A DNA stretch of 35,169 nt, from the NCBI RefSeq assembly GCF_030697305.1, contig NZ_JAUYQL010000041.1:1-35169 (forward strand), read 5' to 3'. The number at the start of each line of letters is the position of its first letter. Position 1 is the stretch's first letter. Of the stretch, positions 7,948 through 16,312 are shown piece by piece. The notes below the pieces were generated by a model. That model saw only the letters and a list, made by a program, of their open reading frames with translations. It had not been told where the DNA came from and did not search any database. The position numbers and the translations under genes were made by a program. Source of the DNA: Phenylobacterium sp. (GTDB taxonomy: Bacteria > Pseudomonadota > Alphaproteobacteria > Caulobacterales > Caulobacteraceae).

Positions 7948-7962
7948 GGGTATTAATTCCCA
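7947..7962. promoter_or_regulatory. near-perfect palindrome, candidate LysR operator
   Basis: TGGGTATTAATTCCCA reads the same on both strands in 14 of 16 positions. Its centre is AT-rich and it is built on the TTAAT core typical of LTTR boxes (T-N11-A). It starts on the last base of the regulator's start codon (minus strand) and lies in the 121-bp divergent space with the FMN reductase gene. Binding here would block translation-proximal transcription of the regulator itself, which suggests autorepression. The role is inferred. Confidence 0.45.
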
Positions 7963-8068
7963 AATGGAAAAAGACTCATCCGAATCTGGCGCGTTATCAA
8001 CGCACTGGGAAGAGCCCACCTGAAGTCGGAGCCCGCGGCAACCCACGGGCGCCATCACTGGAGACACC

Positions 8069-8644
8069 ATGAGCACCGCCCCGACCGTCGCCGTCATCGT
8101 CGGCAGCCTGCGTAAAGGCTCCTACAGCAGAGCCCTCGCGACCGCCCTGGCCGGTCTCGCCACGCCCGCACTCAATCTGCGCATCGTCGAAATCGGCGAC
8201 CTGCCGCACTACAATCCGGACTTGGACGAGGCTCCGCCAGCCGCCTGGACGCGCTTCCGCGCCGAGGTGAAATCCGCCGACGCCGTGCTGTTCGTCACGC
8301 CCGAGTACAATCGCTCCGTACCGGGCGTGCTGAAGAACGCCATCGACGTCGGCTCGCGCCCCTACGGTTCGAGCGTCTGGGACGGCAAGCCGGGCGCGGT
8401 GGTCAGCCAGTCGCCGGGCGCTCTCGGCGGCTTCGGCTCCAACCACCACCTCCGTCAGTCGCTGGTCTTTCTCAATGTCCCGACCCTGCAGCAACCGGAG
8501 GCCTACATCAGCGGCACGGCTTCGCTTTTCGACGACCAGGGCAAGGTGGCCAAGGAAGACACAGCCAAGTTCCTGAAGACCTTCCTGGGCGCGTTCCAGG
8601 CCTGGGTGGAGCGCCACGTCCGCGCGCCCGCTGAGGCCGCGTGA
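8069..8644 (+). CDS. NADPH-dependent FMN reductase (flavodoxin-like fold)
   Basis: 191 residues of the NADPH-dependent FMN reductase / chromate-quinone reductase family (azoreductase, ChrR/YieF-like). The phosphate-binding loop GSLRKGSYS is at residues 12-20, and the PEYNRSVPGVLKNAID motif that contacts the isoalloxazine ring is near residues 78-93, followed by the GALGG segment. The protein is cytoplasmic and would reduce FMN, quinones or nitro/azo compounds using NAD(P)H. ATG at 8069 is preceded by TGGAG (8059-8063). It is divergent from the LysR gene, which is its likely regulator. The natural substrate cannot be told from sequence. Confidence 0.92.
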   Translation: MSTAPTVAVIVGSLRKGSYSRALATALAGLATPALNLRIVEIGDLPHYNPDLDEAPPAAWTRFRAEVKSADAVLFVTPEYNRSVPGVLKNAIDVGSRPYGSSVWDGKPGAVVSQSPGALGGFGSNHHLRQSLVFLNVPTLQQPEAYISGTASLFDDQGKVAKEDTAKFLKTFLGAFQAWVERHVRAPAEAA

Positions 8645-8807
8645 GGCGCCTTCGAGAGAGGGCAGGGCGTTCGCCGACGCTGGGCGGAACTTGATCATTC
8701 GCCGCCACATCTTCGCCGCGTGGTATTGATTGCTCGACGCCGGGGCGTTGCTGCGCGATGTAGCGCTCCGCGGCGGCCTGCTGCGGGCGATCGGAAGATG
8801 GACGGCG

Positions 8808-9035
8808 ATGATCACGACCGGACCGCACCTGAAACAGGCGCGTGAAGCCCTGCGGTGGTCCCCCGCGGAACTGGCGCGTGCGCTGCGCCTGGCCGGCGGC
8901 CCGTCCCAGGGTGAAAAGCGGGTCCTCGAGATGGAGTCCGGGCGCCGGATGATCTCCGGACCGGTGGCGGTGGCCGTGGAGTCGTTTCTGCACGGCTACA
9001 AGCCGGTCGGCTTCGAGCTGGACGCGCCCGCATGA
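8808..9035 (+). CDS. small XRE-type helix-turn-helix protein
   Basis: 75 residues. The pattern LKQAREALRWSPAELARALRL, then VLEMESGRR, then PVAVAVESFLHGY, is that of a Cro/C1-type helix-turn-helix (helices 1-3 and an exposed recognition helix, then the 'W/ESG' turn), stripped down to the DNA-binding domain. ATG at 8808 is preferred over upstream in-frame starts because the domain begins there and GGAAG (8793-8797) lies 10 nt upstream. Such single-domain proteins are common as anonymous regulators in Caulobacterales. Partner and target unknown. The 163 bp between it and the FMN reductase hold nothing clear. Confidence 0.7.
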   Translation: MITTGPHLKQAREALRWSPAELARALRLAGGPSQGEKRVLEMESGRRMISGPVAVAVESFLHGYKPVGFELDAPA

Positions 9036-9109
9036 TATCGGCGTAGGCCGCCCTCAGCATTCGTTAAACGATCCCGCGCACAGTGACGGTCTCTTGTTCG
9101 GAGACCGCC

Positions 9110-9472
9110 ATGATCGTCGCCGCCATCGCCGCTCTCGGAGCGCTGCTGGACCTTCAGAGCCTGCAGCAGACGCTGCCGCCCGGTATCGACGCCGCCGTGA
9201 GCGAGGCCTTGTCGTCTGTCGACATCGGCGAAGGCGCAAGCGGCGCCCGCACCCTCTCCATTCAGGAACTCAGCGGCGTCTCCAGCGGCCTGGACTTGCG
9301 TATCGAAGGACCGGCGACCTTCCGCACTGGTGACATCCTGATCACCGGCGGGTCTGGCAATTCGAGTTTCACGGGCATCCAGTCTGTGAGCTTCAACACT
9401 GGCGTAGCCTCTGTCGTTCAGAGTTCTGTGTCGGTCGCCGCCGGTTCGTTCCAACTGGGCGCCGCTCCCTGA
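9110..9472 (+). CDS. short hypothetical protein, possibly exported
   Basis: 120 residues starting MIVAAIAALGALLDLQ, a hydrophobic start without a strong positive charge, so export is doubtful. The remainder is rich in Ser, Gly, Thr and Val with alternating polar/hydrophobic residues (for example GDILITGGSGNSSFTGIQSVSFNTG), which suggests a small all-beta protein. ATG at 9110 is chosen because GGAGACC lies just upstream at the usual spacing; a 27-nt upstream in-frame extension is less likely. A TCGTT-A-AACGA palindrome (9062-9072) lies in its leader and could be a protein-binding site. I recognise no family. Confidence 0.55.
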   Translation: MIVAAIAALGALLDLQSLQQTLPPGIDAAVSEALSSVDIGEGASGARTLSIQELSGVSSGLDLRIEGPATFRTGDILITGGSGNSSFTGIQSVSFNTGVASVVQSSVSVAAGSFQLGAAP

Positions 9473-9573
9473 CCGCATCCAAATTCCTGTGTTCGAATGC
9501 CCTATCGGCCCGGCACTTACGTCGCGCGCCGCTAAGGACTAGATTCGAGCCGTTGCGCCCCGGAGCAGGGAGA

Positions 9574-10080
9574 ATGTCGCCGGCAATCAGAATAGCGGTC
9601 TTGGGCTGTGTCGTTGCATTCGCCGCAACGGCGTCGCACGCAGCGCCGACGCTGGAGGCTCCGCAGGCCACTACGGCAAGGCAGGACACCGCCGCCAACG
9701 ACTACCGCAAGGGCGTCGAGGCGCTGCATGCCGGGCAACTGGATCGCGCCGAGGCCGCTGCGCTCAGCCTTGTGGAGGCGGCGCCGCATGGCTCCGCCGG
9801 CCGTCACTTGCTGGGCCTGGTCAAGACGCGCAAGGGCGACCTGGCCGGCGCGGTCGCCGAGTTCGACAAGGCCCTAGTCAACGACCCGCAATCTATTCCT
9901 GCGCGCACAGAGCGCGCAGTCGTGCTCGCCCGTCTGGGTCAGCTCGACAAGGCCCGCGTCGACCTCGACGCCCTGAAGGCGCGCGCCGCGCTGTGCGGTA
10001 AGGCCTGCGCGCCAGAGCTTCGCTCCGCCATCTCGCGGGTCGAGGCCGCGCTGGCCGCGGGCCGTCCGCCCGCCGCCTGA
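9574..10080 (+). CDS. secreted tetratricopeptide-repeat protein
   Basis: 168 residues. A Sec signal peptide occupies roughly residues 1-23 (MSPAIRIAVLGCVVAFAAT followed by ASHA). Then come about three helical repeats of TPR type: 'NDYRKGVEALHAGQLDRAEAA', 'RHLLGLVKTRKGDLAGAVAEFDKAL' and 'RTERAVVLARLGQLDKARVDLDAL', each with the small/large residue spacing of TPR helix pairs. Two Cys residues near residue 142 (CGKAC) could form a disulfide in the periplasm. ATG at 9574 has a GGGAGA Shine-Dalgarno, and the signal peptide begins there, so the longer TTG-initiated frame at 9553 is not used. Function probably scaffolding; the partner is unknown. Confidence 0.8.
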   Translation: MSPAIRIAVLGCVVAFAATASHAAPTLEAPQATTARQDTAANDYRKGVEALHAGQLDRAEAAALSLVEAAPHGSAGRHLLGLVKTRKGDLAGAVAEFDKALVNDPQSIPARTERAVVLARLGQLDKARVDLDALKARAALCGKACAPELRSAISRVEAALAAGRPPAA

Positions 10081-10206
10081 TCGGCACGGCCTAAACACAT
10101 CCTGAAGGCTGGACGCGTGGCGTTCCGTTGCGCGAAGATGGGTCCAGGACAGGCGTCCTTGCCGATCTGGCTCGCGAACCGCCGCCATCACCACTGGGGA
10201 TGAGAC

Positions 10207-11148
10207 ATGAAGGTAGCCATCGGCGAACGCGCGCGCGTCTTTCTCGAAGGCAAGCTGCCGGCGGGCGTCGAGCCGGTCTGGTATGACGGGTCCAAGGGCG
10301 CCGTCGCCGCGGCCGGCGAGGTCGAAGCGGGCTGGCTCGACATCATCAACCCGGCGACCATGGCCGAGGCGCTGGAGGTCGGACGCGGGCTGAAGTGGGT
10401 TTTCACCGTCCAGGCCGGCGTCAGCGCCCAGCCGCTCGCGACCTTCAAGGAGCGCGGCATCGTGCTCACCAACGGCGCGGGCCTGAACTCCATCCCCGTC
10501 GCCGAGTACGCGATCATGGGCATGTTCGCGCTGGCCAAGAACCTTCCGGCCGTGCTCAAGATTCAGGAGGGTCGCGTCTGGCCGCGCGACGCCCCCGGCG
10601 TCGGCGAGCTGTTTGAATCCAAGGCGCTGATCGTCGGCTATGGAGCCATCGGCAAGCATATCGGCACGCGTCTTGAGGGCCTGGGCGTCGAGGTGGTCGG
10701 CGTGCGCCGCCGCCCCAGCAGCGACCCGGCCATCCTCGGCCCCGATCAGTGGCGCGCCCGGTTGGGCGAGTTCGACTGGGTGATCCTGGCCGCCCCGGCC
10801 ACACAAGAGACCGACAAGCTGATCGGCGCGGCGGAGCTGGCGGCCATGAAGCCGTCGGCCTTCATCATCAACATTGCCCGCGGCGCGGTGATCGATCAGC
10901 CGGTCCTGTTGCAGGCGATCAACGACAAGGTCATTGCCGGCGCCTTCCTCGACGTGGTCGAACCTGAACCCGCGCCGCCCGAGGATCCCGTCTGGTCGAC
11001 GCCGGGCGTGATCATGACCAGCCACCTGTCCGGGCGCGCCCAGACCAGGCTTGCCGAGCGTGGCGCGATTTTCTTCCTGGAGAACCTCAAGCGCTACGTC
11101 GCCGGCGAGCCGCTCCAGAACGTCGTCGACCTGGACCTGGGCTACTAG
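10207..11148 (+). CDS. D-isomer-specific 2-hydroxyacid dehydrogenase
   Basis: 313 residues, the length of the GhrA/SerA-like cytoplasmic NAD(P)-dependent dehydrogenases that interconvert 2-oxo acids and D-2-hydroxy acids (for example glyoxylate or hydroxypyruvate reduction). The Rossmann motif GYGAIG starts at residue 144. The catalytic triad is visible: Arg225 in NIARG, Glu254 in VEPEPAP, and His273 in TSHLSG. The substrate half at the N terminus is short and does not settle the substrate. A GGGGA Shine-Dalgarno precedes ATG 10207. The gene ends only 4 bp from the convergent DEAD-box helicase gene. No serine-pathway neighbours are present, so a phosphoglycerate role is unlikely. Confidence 0.9.
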   Translation: MKVAIGERARVFLEGKLPAGVEPVWYDGSKGAVAAAGEVEAGWLDIINPATMAEALEVGRGLKWVFTVQAGVSAQPLATFKERGIVLTNGAGLNSIPVAEYAIMGMFALAKNLPAVLKIQEGRVWPRDAPGVGELFESKALIVGYGAIGKHIGTRLEGLGVEVVGVRRRPSSDPAILGPDQWRARLGEFDWVILAAPATQETDKLIGAAELAAMKPSAFIINIARGAVIDQPVLLQAINDKVIAGAFLDVVEPEPAPPEDPVWSTPGVIMTSHLSGRAQTRLAERGAIFFLENLKRYVAGEPLQNVVDLDLGY

Positions 11149-11152
11149 CGAC

Positions 11153-12979
11153 CTAGGGCCGAGCCTTGTGCGACGGCTTGCCGCCGGGCTTCGGCTTGCC
11201 AGCGAAGGCGGGCCTCGGGCCTTGGTTCGGCTTGTTGCCCTTGTAGGGTTTGCCGCCGCCTGGCTTCCCGCCGCCGGCGGGTTTACCCGCGGGCTTTCCC
11301 GGGCCGCTCTTGAAGTTTCGCGCCGGCGGAGCTGAGGCTTCCTCGATGCGGATGTCGTCGCCCACCGTCGCCTCGATCGCCTTGGCGAACTTCGCCTCCA
11401 CCGCCTTGGCGATCTCGAATTTTGTCTCGCGATCGAAGATGCGAATCTGGCCGATGTCTCGCTTGGTGACGTGACCCAGCCGGCAGATCAGCGGGATCAG
11501 CCATTTGGGATCCGCGCCGTTGCTGCGCCCCGTCGTCAGCCGGTACCAGGACACGTCGTCCGGGCCCATCCGCGTGAACTCGCCAGGGATCGGGTCGACC
11601 AGGGCGTCGCGCTCGGGCTTGTAGGTCTTGATCGGCCCGGAGACCGAGGTCGGCGTGGACCCGCCACGGGTGTCGTCGAACACGTCTTCGGGCGCGGGTA
11701 GGGCGGCGCGGTGCAGCCGCACCAGGGCCACCGCGACCTGCTCGGCCGTGCGATCATTGAGCAACGAACGGGCGAGGGCCAGGTCCTCCTCGGTGGGCGT
11801 CTCCGACAGCATCGGATCGTTGACCAACCGGGCTTGGTCGCCGGCGCGGATCTCTTCGCCGCTGGGCGGGCCGCTCCAGGTGGCGGCGATGTTCGCCGAC
11901 TCCAGCAGTTGCTCCACCCGCCGGCGCTTGTTGTAGGGTACGAGCAGAACCGCCGCGCCCTTGCGCCCGGCGCGCCCTGTGCGACCGCTCCGGTGCAGGA
12001 GGCCCGCCTTGTTCGCCGGCATGTCGGCGTGCACCACCAGCCCAAGGTCCGGCAGGTCCAGCCCGCGCGCGGCGACGTCGGTGGCCACGCACACCCGGGC
12101 GCGTCCGTCGCGCAGCGCCTGCATCGCCTCGCCGCGTTCCTTCTGGGTCAGCTCGCCCGACAGCGCGACCACCGCGAAGCCGCGCTCGCGCAGGTTCACG
12201 TACAGATGCCGCACCGCCTCGCGCGTGGCGCAGAACACCAGCGCGCCGGGGCTCTCGAAGTAGCGCAGCACATTGACCACCGCGTGCTCGATCTCGTTCG
12301 GCGCGATGCGGATCGCCCGATAGTCGATGTCGCCGTGGGGTTCGTCGTGGCGGGTGGTGTCGATGCGCACGGCGTCGCGCTGATAGCTGCGCGCCAGATT
12401 GGCGATCGGCTTGGCTATGGTCGCCGAAAACAGCAGCGTGCGGCGTGCGGCCGGGGTCGCCTCCAGGATGAACTCCAGGTCCTCGCGGAAGCCCAGGTCC
12501 AGCATCTCGTCGGCCTCGTCGAGCACGACGACCTTAAGCTCCGACAGCTCCAGGTGGCCGCGCTCCAGGTGGTCGCGCAGGCGGCCCGGCGTTCCGACGA
12601 CAATATGCGCGCCGGCCGCCAGCATGCGCTGCTCGCGCCGCGAATCCATGCCGCCGACGCAAGTGGCGATCCGCGCCTGGGCCGAGGCGTAGAGCCACGC
12701 CAATTCGCTCGCCACCTGCATGGCCAGCTCGCGAGTCGGCGCAACGACCAGCTCCAGCGGTGCGCCGGCCGCACCCATGGTCTCACCGTCGCCAAGGAGG
12801 TCGATGGCTGCGGCTAGCCCATAGGCCACCGTCTTGCCGGACCCCGTCTGGGCCGAGACCAATAGGTCGCGTCCCTCGGCGCTGGCGGCGAGAACCGCGG
12901 CCTGGACCGGCGTCGCGTCCTCATAGCCGCGCTCTGCGAGCGCGCGCTGGAGCGCGGGTTTGACTTGGGAGAAGGGCAT
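11153..12979 (-). CDS. DEAD-box ATP-dependent RNA helicase with DbpA-type C-terminal RNA-binding domain
   Basis: 608 residues. The two RecA-like domains carry the motifs in order: Q-motif Gln26, AQTGSGKT (about 43-50), PTRELA, VGTPGR, DEAD (about 153-156), SAT, ARGLDLP and HRSGRTGR (about 327). A C-terminal domain of the DbpA RNA-binding type lies at about residues 470-550 (the segment from 'DVSWYRLTTGRSNGADPKWLIPLICRLG'), followed by a basic Gly/Lys/Pro tail of about 45 residues like those of CsdA/DeaD proteins. The likely role is remodelling of rRNA during ribosome assembly or of structured mRNA, perhaps important in the cold. An AGGA Shine-Dalgarno precedes ATG 12979. It is divergent from the GST gene with 185 bp between, in which no clear promoter was found. 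Confidence 0.93.
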   Translation of the reverse strand: MPFSQVKPALQRALAERGYEDATPVQAAVLAASAEGRDLLVSAQTGSGKTVAYGLAAAIDLLGDGETMGAAGAPLELVVAPTRELAMQVASELAWLYASAQARIATCVGGMDSRREQRMLAAGAHIVVGTPGRLRDHLERGHLELSELKVVVLDEADEMLDLGFREDLEFILEATPAARRTLLFSATIAKPIANLARSYQRDAVRIDTTRHDEPHGDIDYRAIRIAPNEIEHAVVNVLRYFESPGALVFCATREAVRHLYVNLRERGFAVVALSGELTQKERGEAMQALRDGRARVCVATDVAARGLDLPDLGLVVHADMPANKAGLLHRSGRTGRAGRKGAAVLLVPYNKRRRVEQLLESANIAATWSGPPSGEEIRAGDQARLVNDPMLSETPTEEDLALARSLLNDRTAEQVAVALVRLHRAALPAPEDVFDDTRGGSTPTSVSGPIKTYKPERDALVDPIPGEFTRMGPDDVSWYRLTTGRSNGADPKWLIPLICRLGHVTKRDIGQIRIFDRETKFEIAKAVEAKFAKAIEATVGDDIRIEEASAPPARNFKSGPGKPAGKPAGGGKPGGGKPYKGNKPNQGPRPAFAGKPKPGGKPSHKARP

Positions 12980-13164
12980 AACATCCTGCGGGGCGTCGCG
13001 CGGCCGTTACATCCGCGAAGCGCGCTCTTGAGCACGTTCCCGCCGCCGTCGCCATCGCCTTCGCAGTTGCGGGACGCCGGAGTGTAGAATTTCTCGGTTG
13101 AGAGCGGGCGCCGCGGCGTTAGCGTCGGCGCGAACCCGTCAGGGAATGACTAGGGAGACGCGCC

Positions 13165-13890
13165 ATGATCGACCTGCACTACTGGCCCACGCCGAACGGC
13201 AAGAAGGTGACCATCCTGCTGGAGGAGCTGGGGACGCCGTACAACATCGTCGACTGCAATATCGGCAAGGGCGACCAGTTCACCGACGCCTTCCTCAAGA
13301 TCGGCCCGAACAACCGGATGCCGGTGCTTGTCGACCACGAGCCCTTGGGCGGCGGCGAGCCGATCAGCATCTTCGAGTCCGGTGCGATCATGATGTATCT
13401 GGCCGAAAAGGCAGGCCGTTTCTTCCCGCAGGATCCGCGCGGCAAGTACGCGGTGACTCAATGGGTCATGTGGCAGATGGCCAACCAGGGCCCGAAGATG
13501 GGCGAAAACGGCCACTTCCGCCGCCTGGGCCCCGAGCACGGCGAGCAGGCCTATGCGCGCCGCCGCTTCGACGACGAGGCGAACCGCCTCTACGGCGTGC
13601 TCAACACGCGCCTGCACCAGAGCCGCTACCTGGCGGGCGACGAGTACAGCATCGCCGACATGATCGCCTATCCCTGGTCGGCCAACTGGACAGGGCAGGG
13701 CCAGGACGTCGAGGAGTTCAAGCATTTCAAGCGCTGGCATGAGGAACTTGCGGCGCGTCCTGGGGTCCAGCGCGGCATGGCCGTGGCCCCCCGCGTGACC
13801 CCGGAGGATCCCGCCACCCTCTCTCCCGAGGAGCAGGAGCGCCGCCGCAAGATGATCTACAACCAGCGCGCTCGACCAATTCCGGCCTGA
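13165..13890 (+). CDS. YfcG-type glutathione S-transferase / disulfide-bond oxidoreductase
   Basis: 241 residues. The N-terminal thioredoxin fold starts IDLHYWPTPNGKKVTILLEE, with the Thr-Pro-Asn-Gly motif (Asn11) typical of Nu-class enzymes such as E. coli YfcG and YghU, in place of a catalytic Ser/Tyr/Cys. Next come the cis-Pro region (NNRMPVLVDH) and the FESGAIMMYLAEK glutathione-gamma-Glu site, then the all-helical C-terminal domain. Nu-class enzymes bind two glutathiones and reduce disulfides; this protein would do the same in the cytoplasm. It is about 25 residues longer than YfcG through a charged C-terminal tail. The gene stands alone, convergent with pabB (4 bp apart). Confidence 0.92.
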   Translation: MIDLHYWPTPNGKKVTILLEELGTPYNIVDCNIGKGDQFTDAFLKIGPNNRMPVLVDHEPLGGGEPISIFESGAIMMYLAEKAGRFFPQDPRGKYAVTQWVMWQMANQGPKMGENGHFRRLGPEHGEQAYARRRFDDEANRLYGVLNTRLHQSRYLAGDEYSIADMIAYPWSANWTGQGQDVEEFKHFKRWHEELAARPGVQRGMAVAPRVTPEDPATLSPEEQERRRKMIYNQRARPIPA

Positions 13891-13894
13891 GGCG

Positions 13895-15238
13895 TCAGCC
13901 CCGCAGGGCGGTGTCGAGCGCGGCGATCTTCGCCTCGGTCTCGCGCCGTTCTGCGGACGGCAGGCTATCGGCGACGATACCGGCGCCCGCGCGCGCCTCC
14001 ACCCGCCAGCCGCCCTCATCCTGGGTGAACGCCGCTGTGCGGATCAGCACGCTGGAATCCATCGCGCCGTCGAACCCCAGGTGGACCATCGCGCCGAAGA
14101 ACGGTCCGCGCGGCGCCTCGAGGCCCGCGATCACCCGCATCGCCTGCACCTTCGGCGCCCCGGTGATCGAGCCGGGCGGGAATGACGCCCGTAGCAGGTC
14201 GCAGGCCCCGTTCCCCGCCGCCAGCACGCCGGTCACCGTGGAGACCAGGTGGTGGACGTTGGCGAAGCTCTCCACCGCGAACAGGCTGGGCGCGGCGACG
14301 CTGCCGGGTGCGCAGACACGCGCCAGGTCGTTGCGCATCAGATCGACAATCATCAGGTTCTCGGCGCGGTCCTTCAGCGACGCCGCGAGGCCCTCGGCCA
14401 GCGCCGCATCGCACGCGGGGTCGGCGCTGCGCGGCGCGGTCCCCTTGATCGGCTGTGTCTCCACGTGCAGGGCGCCATTGTGCGGCGTCACCTTCAGGAA
14501 CCGCTCCGGCGAGTTCGACACCACCGCGCGGCCGGGCAGCCGCAGGTAGCTGGCGAACGGGGCGGGGCTCGCGAACGCCAGTCGGGCGAACGCCCCATAG
14601 GGCCGGCCATTCGCTTTCAGTCGCCCGCGCCAGCGCCGGGCGATATTGGCCTGGAAGATCTCGCCGGCGCCGATCCGCTCGACCACCTCGGCCACCGCCG
14701 CCTCGTAGGCGTGACCATCGTCCGCCTGCAGGGGCGACTGCATCACCGCGGTCGGCGGTACATCGATCTCCAGCCAGCCAAGCGCCCCCAACGCCCGGGT
14801 GCGCGCCCGGGCGGCGTCGGGGCCGCGCCCGATCGCCAGCACGCGGCGCTCCGCATGATCAAACGCCAGCAGCGCCGCATAGAGCCCGCACGCGACGTCT
14901 GGCCAACCTTCGAAGCGCTCCAGCCCTAGTTGCTCCACCTGGTCGCCGAGTTCGTAGCAGAGCAGTCCCGCGACGCCGCCCTGGAACGGCGGCCCGCCCG
15001 CAGTTCCGGCGCACGTCTCGCCCACCAAACCCGCCAAAGCGGCGAACGCATCGCCCCCGTCGGCCGGGCCAAGGGTCAGGGTCTCCAGTGGCTGGCGCAT
15101 CAGGTACGACCAGCGGGCGCCCACGCCCCCCGACAGCAGGCATAGCGTCCAGGGCTCTTCGGCGAAGGGCGCGAGCGCTTCCGCGGGTTCGCGCCACCCG
15201 GTCTCGATGATCTCGGTGGACCTCATGCCGGCGCCCAT
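13895..15238 (-). CDS. pabB: aminodeoxychorismate synthase component I
   Basis: 447 residues of the chorismate-binding enzyme family. It converts chorismate and ammonia to 4-amino-4-deoxychorismate for folate synthesis. The core catalytic half runs from about residue 180 and shows IFQANIARR, SNSPERFL, the PIKGTAPR motif whose Lys265 forms the covalent intermediate in PabB enzymes, the ENLMIVDLMRNDL block, and PPGSITGAPK. The PIKGT lysine separates PabB from anthranilate synthase (TrpE), which has Ala there. No glutaminase or aminodeoxychorismate lyase domain is fused to it, and no pabA or pabC lies beside it. ATG 15238 or 15226 could be the start; neither has an obvious Shine-Dalgarno. It is followed upstream by purU, also folate-related. 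Confidence 0.92.
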   Translation of the reverse strand: MGAGMRSTEIIETGWREPAEALAPFAEEPWTLCLLSGGVGARWSYLMRQPLETLTLGPADGGDAFAALAGLVGETCAGTAGGPPFQGGVAGLLCYELGDQVEQLGLERFEGWPDVACGLYAALLAFDHAERRVLAIGRGPDAARARTRALGALGWLEIDVPPTAVMQSPLQADDGHAYEAAVAEVVERIGAGEIFQANIARRWRGRLKANGRPYGAFARLAFASPAPFASYLRLPGRAVVSNSPERFLKVTPHNGALHVETQPIKGTAPRSADPACDAALAEGLAASLKDRAENLMIVDLMRNDLARVCAPGSVAAPSLFAVESFANVHHLVSTVTGVLAAGNGACDLLRASFPPGSITGAPKVQAMRVIAGLEAPRGPFFGAMVHLGFDGAMDSSVLIRTAAFTQDEGGWRVEARAGAGIVADSLPSAERRETEAKIAALDTALRG

Positions 15239-15277
15239 AGCCCGGCCCGGCGCCGCCCGCCAGCGGCGCGCCTGCGT

Positions 15278-16168
15278 CTAGTGGAAGATCACCGTGCGCG
15301 AGCCGTTCAACAGCACCCGATGCTCGGCGTGCCACTTGATCGCGCGGGCCAGCACCAGGCTCTCGAGGTCGCGGCCCACCGCCACATAGTCGTTGACCGA
15401 CAGATTGTGGGTCACCCGCTCGACCGCCTGTTCGATGATCGGACCCTCGTCCAGGTCCTGGGTGACGAAGTGCGCCGTCGCCCCGATCAACTTCACGCCC
15501 CGCCGGTGCGCGGCGTGGTAGGGACGCGCGCCGATGAAGCTCGGCAGGAATGAGTGGTGGATGTTGATCACCTGGCCGGGATGGCGCGCGCACATCTCCG
15601 GCGACAGGATCTGCATGTAGCGGGCGAGTACGAACAGCTCCACCCCGTGCGCGGCGGCCAGTGCGTCGATCGCCGCCTCCTGCGTCGCCTTGGTCTGCGC
15701 TGTCACCGGCAGATGGTGGAACGGCAGGCCGTGGCTGGTCACGAGCTCGGCGAAGTCGGGGTGGTTCGACACCACCGCCTTGATGTCGATCGGCAGGGCG
15801 CCGCTGCGCCAGCGAAACAGCAAATCGTTCAGGCAGTGGCCCAGCCGCGAGACGAGCAACAGGGTCGGCGTGCGCCGGTTCATGTCGAAGAACTGCGCAT
15901 CCATGCCGTAGTTGGCCGCCACGGGGGCGAACGCCGCGCGGATGTCGTTCAGAGTGCGGCCCTGGGTGGACTCGAAGCCGGTGCGCAGGAAGAAGCGGCC
16001 GTTCTCGCGATCGCCGTACTGCGCGCTCTCGATGATGTTGCAACCGTTCTCCACCAGCACCCGCGACACGTCGGCGACGATGCCGATGCGGTCTGGGCAC
16101 GACAGGCTGAGCAGCAGCGGCGCCGCGGGCTCCTCGGCCGACGGCCGCAGCGGGATATCGATGGGCAT
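15278..16168 (-). CDS. purU: formyltetrahydrofolate deformylase
   Basis: 296 residues, slightly longer than most PurU through a short N-terminal lead. An ACT domain is at about residues 17-95 (LSLSCPDRIGIVADVSRVLVE), followed by a formyltransferase-type domain (LLVSRLGHCLNDLLFRW, then NIHHSFLPSF near residue 201 with the Asn/His pair, and DLDEGPII with the catalytic Asp). It hydrolyses 10-formyl-THF to THF and formate, balancing the one-carbon pool in the cytoplasm; the ACT domain senses glycine or methionine in E. coli. It lies 39 bp upstream of pabB on the same strand and is probably cotranscribed. The 144 bp between it and the divergent MOSC gene show no riboswitch fold I recognise. Confidence 0.95.
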   Translation of the reverse strand: MPIDIPLRPSAEEPAAPLLLSLSCPDRIGIVADVSRVLVENGCNIIESAQYGDRENGRFFLRTGFESTQGRTLNDIRAAFAPVAANYGMDAQFFDMNRRTPTLLLVSRLGHCLNDLLFRWRSGALPIDIKAVVSNHPDFAELVTSHGLPFHHLPVTAQTKATQEAAIDALAAAHGVELFVLARYMQILSPEMCARHPGQVINIHHSFLPSFIGARPYHAAHRRGVKLIGATAHFVTQDLDEGPIIEQAVERVTHNLSVNDYVAVGRDLESLVLARAIKWHAEHRVLLNGSRTVIFH

Positions 16169-16312
16169 GAGTGGTCTTGGCGTGGTGATCGGTGACGCGA
16201 AATGACGCGGGAATCCTTGTAGAACCGCAAACGTGACCGTGTCCGCAACACTCCTCGTCGATCAGGCGAAGCGCGTTTCGCGTCTCGCTCGTCCCATTCG
16301 TGGGGCGGCGGC

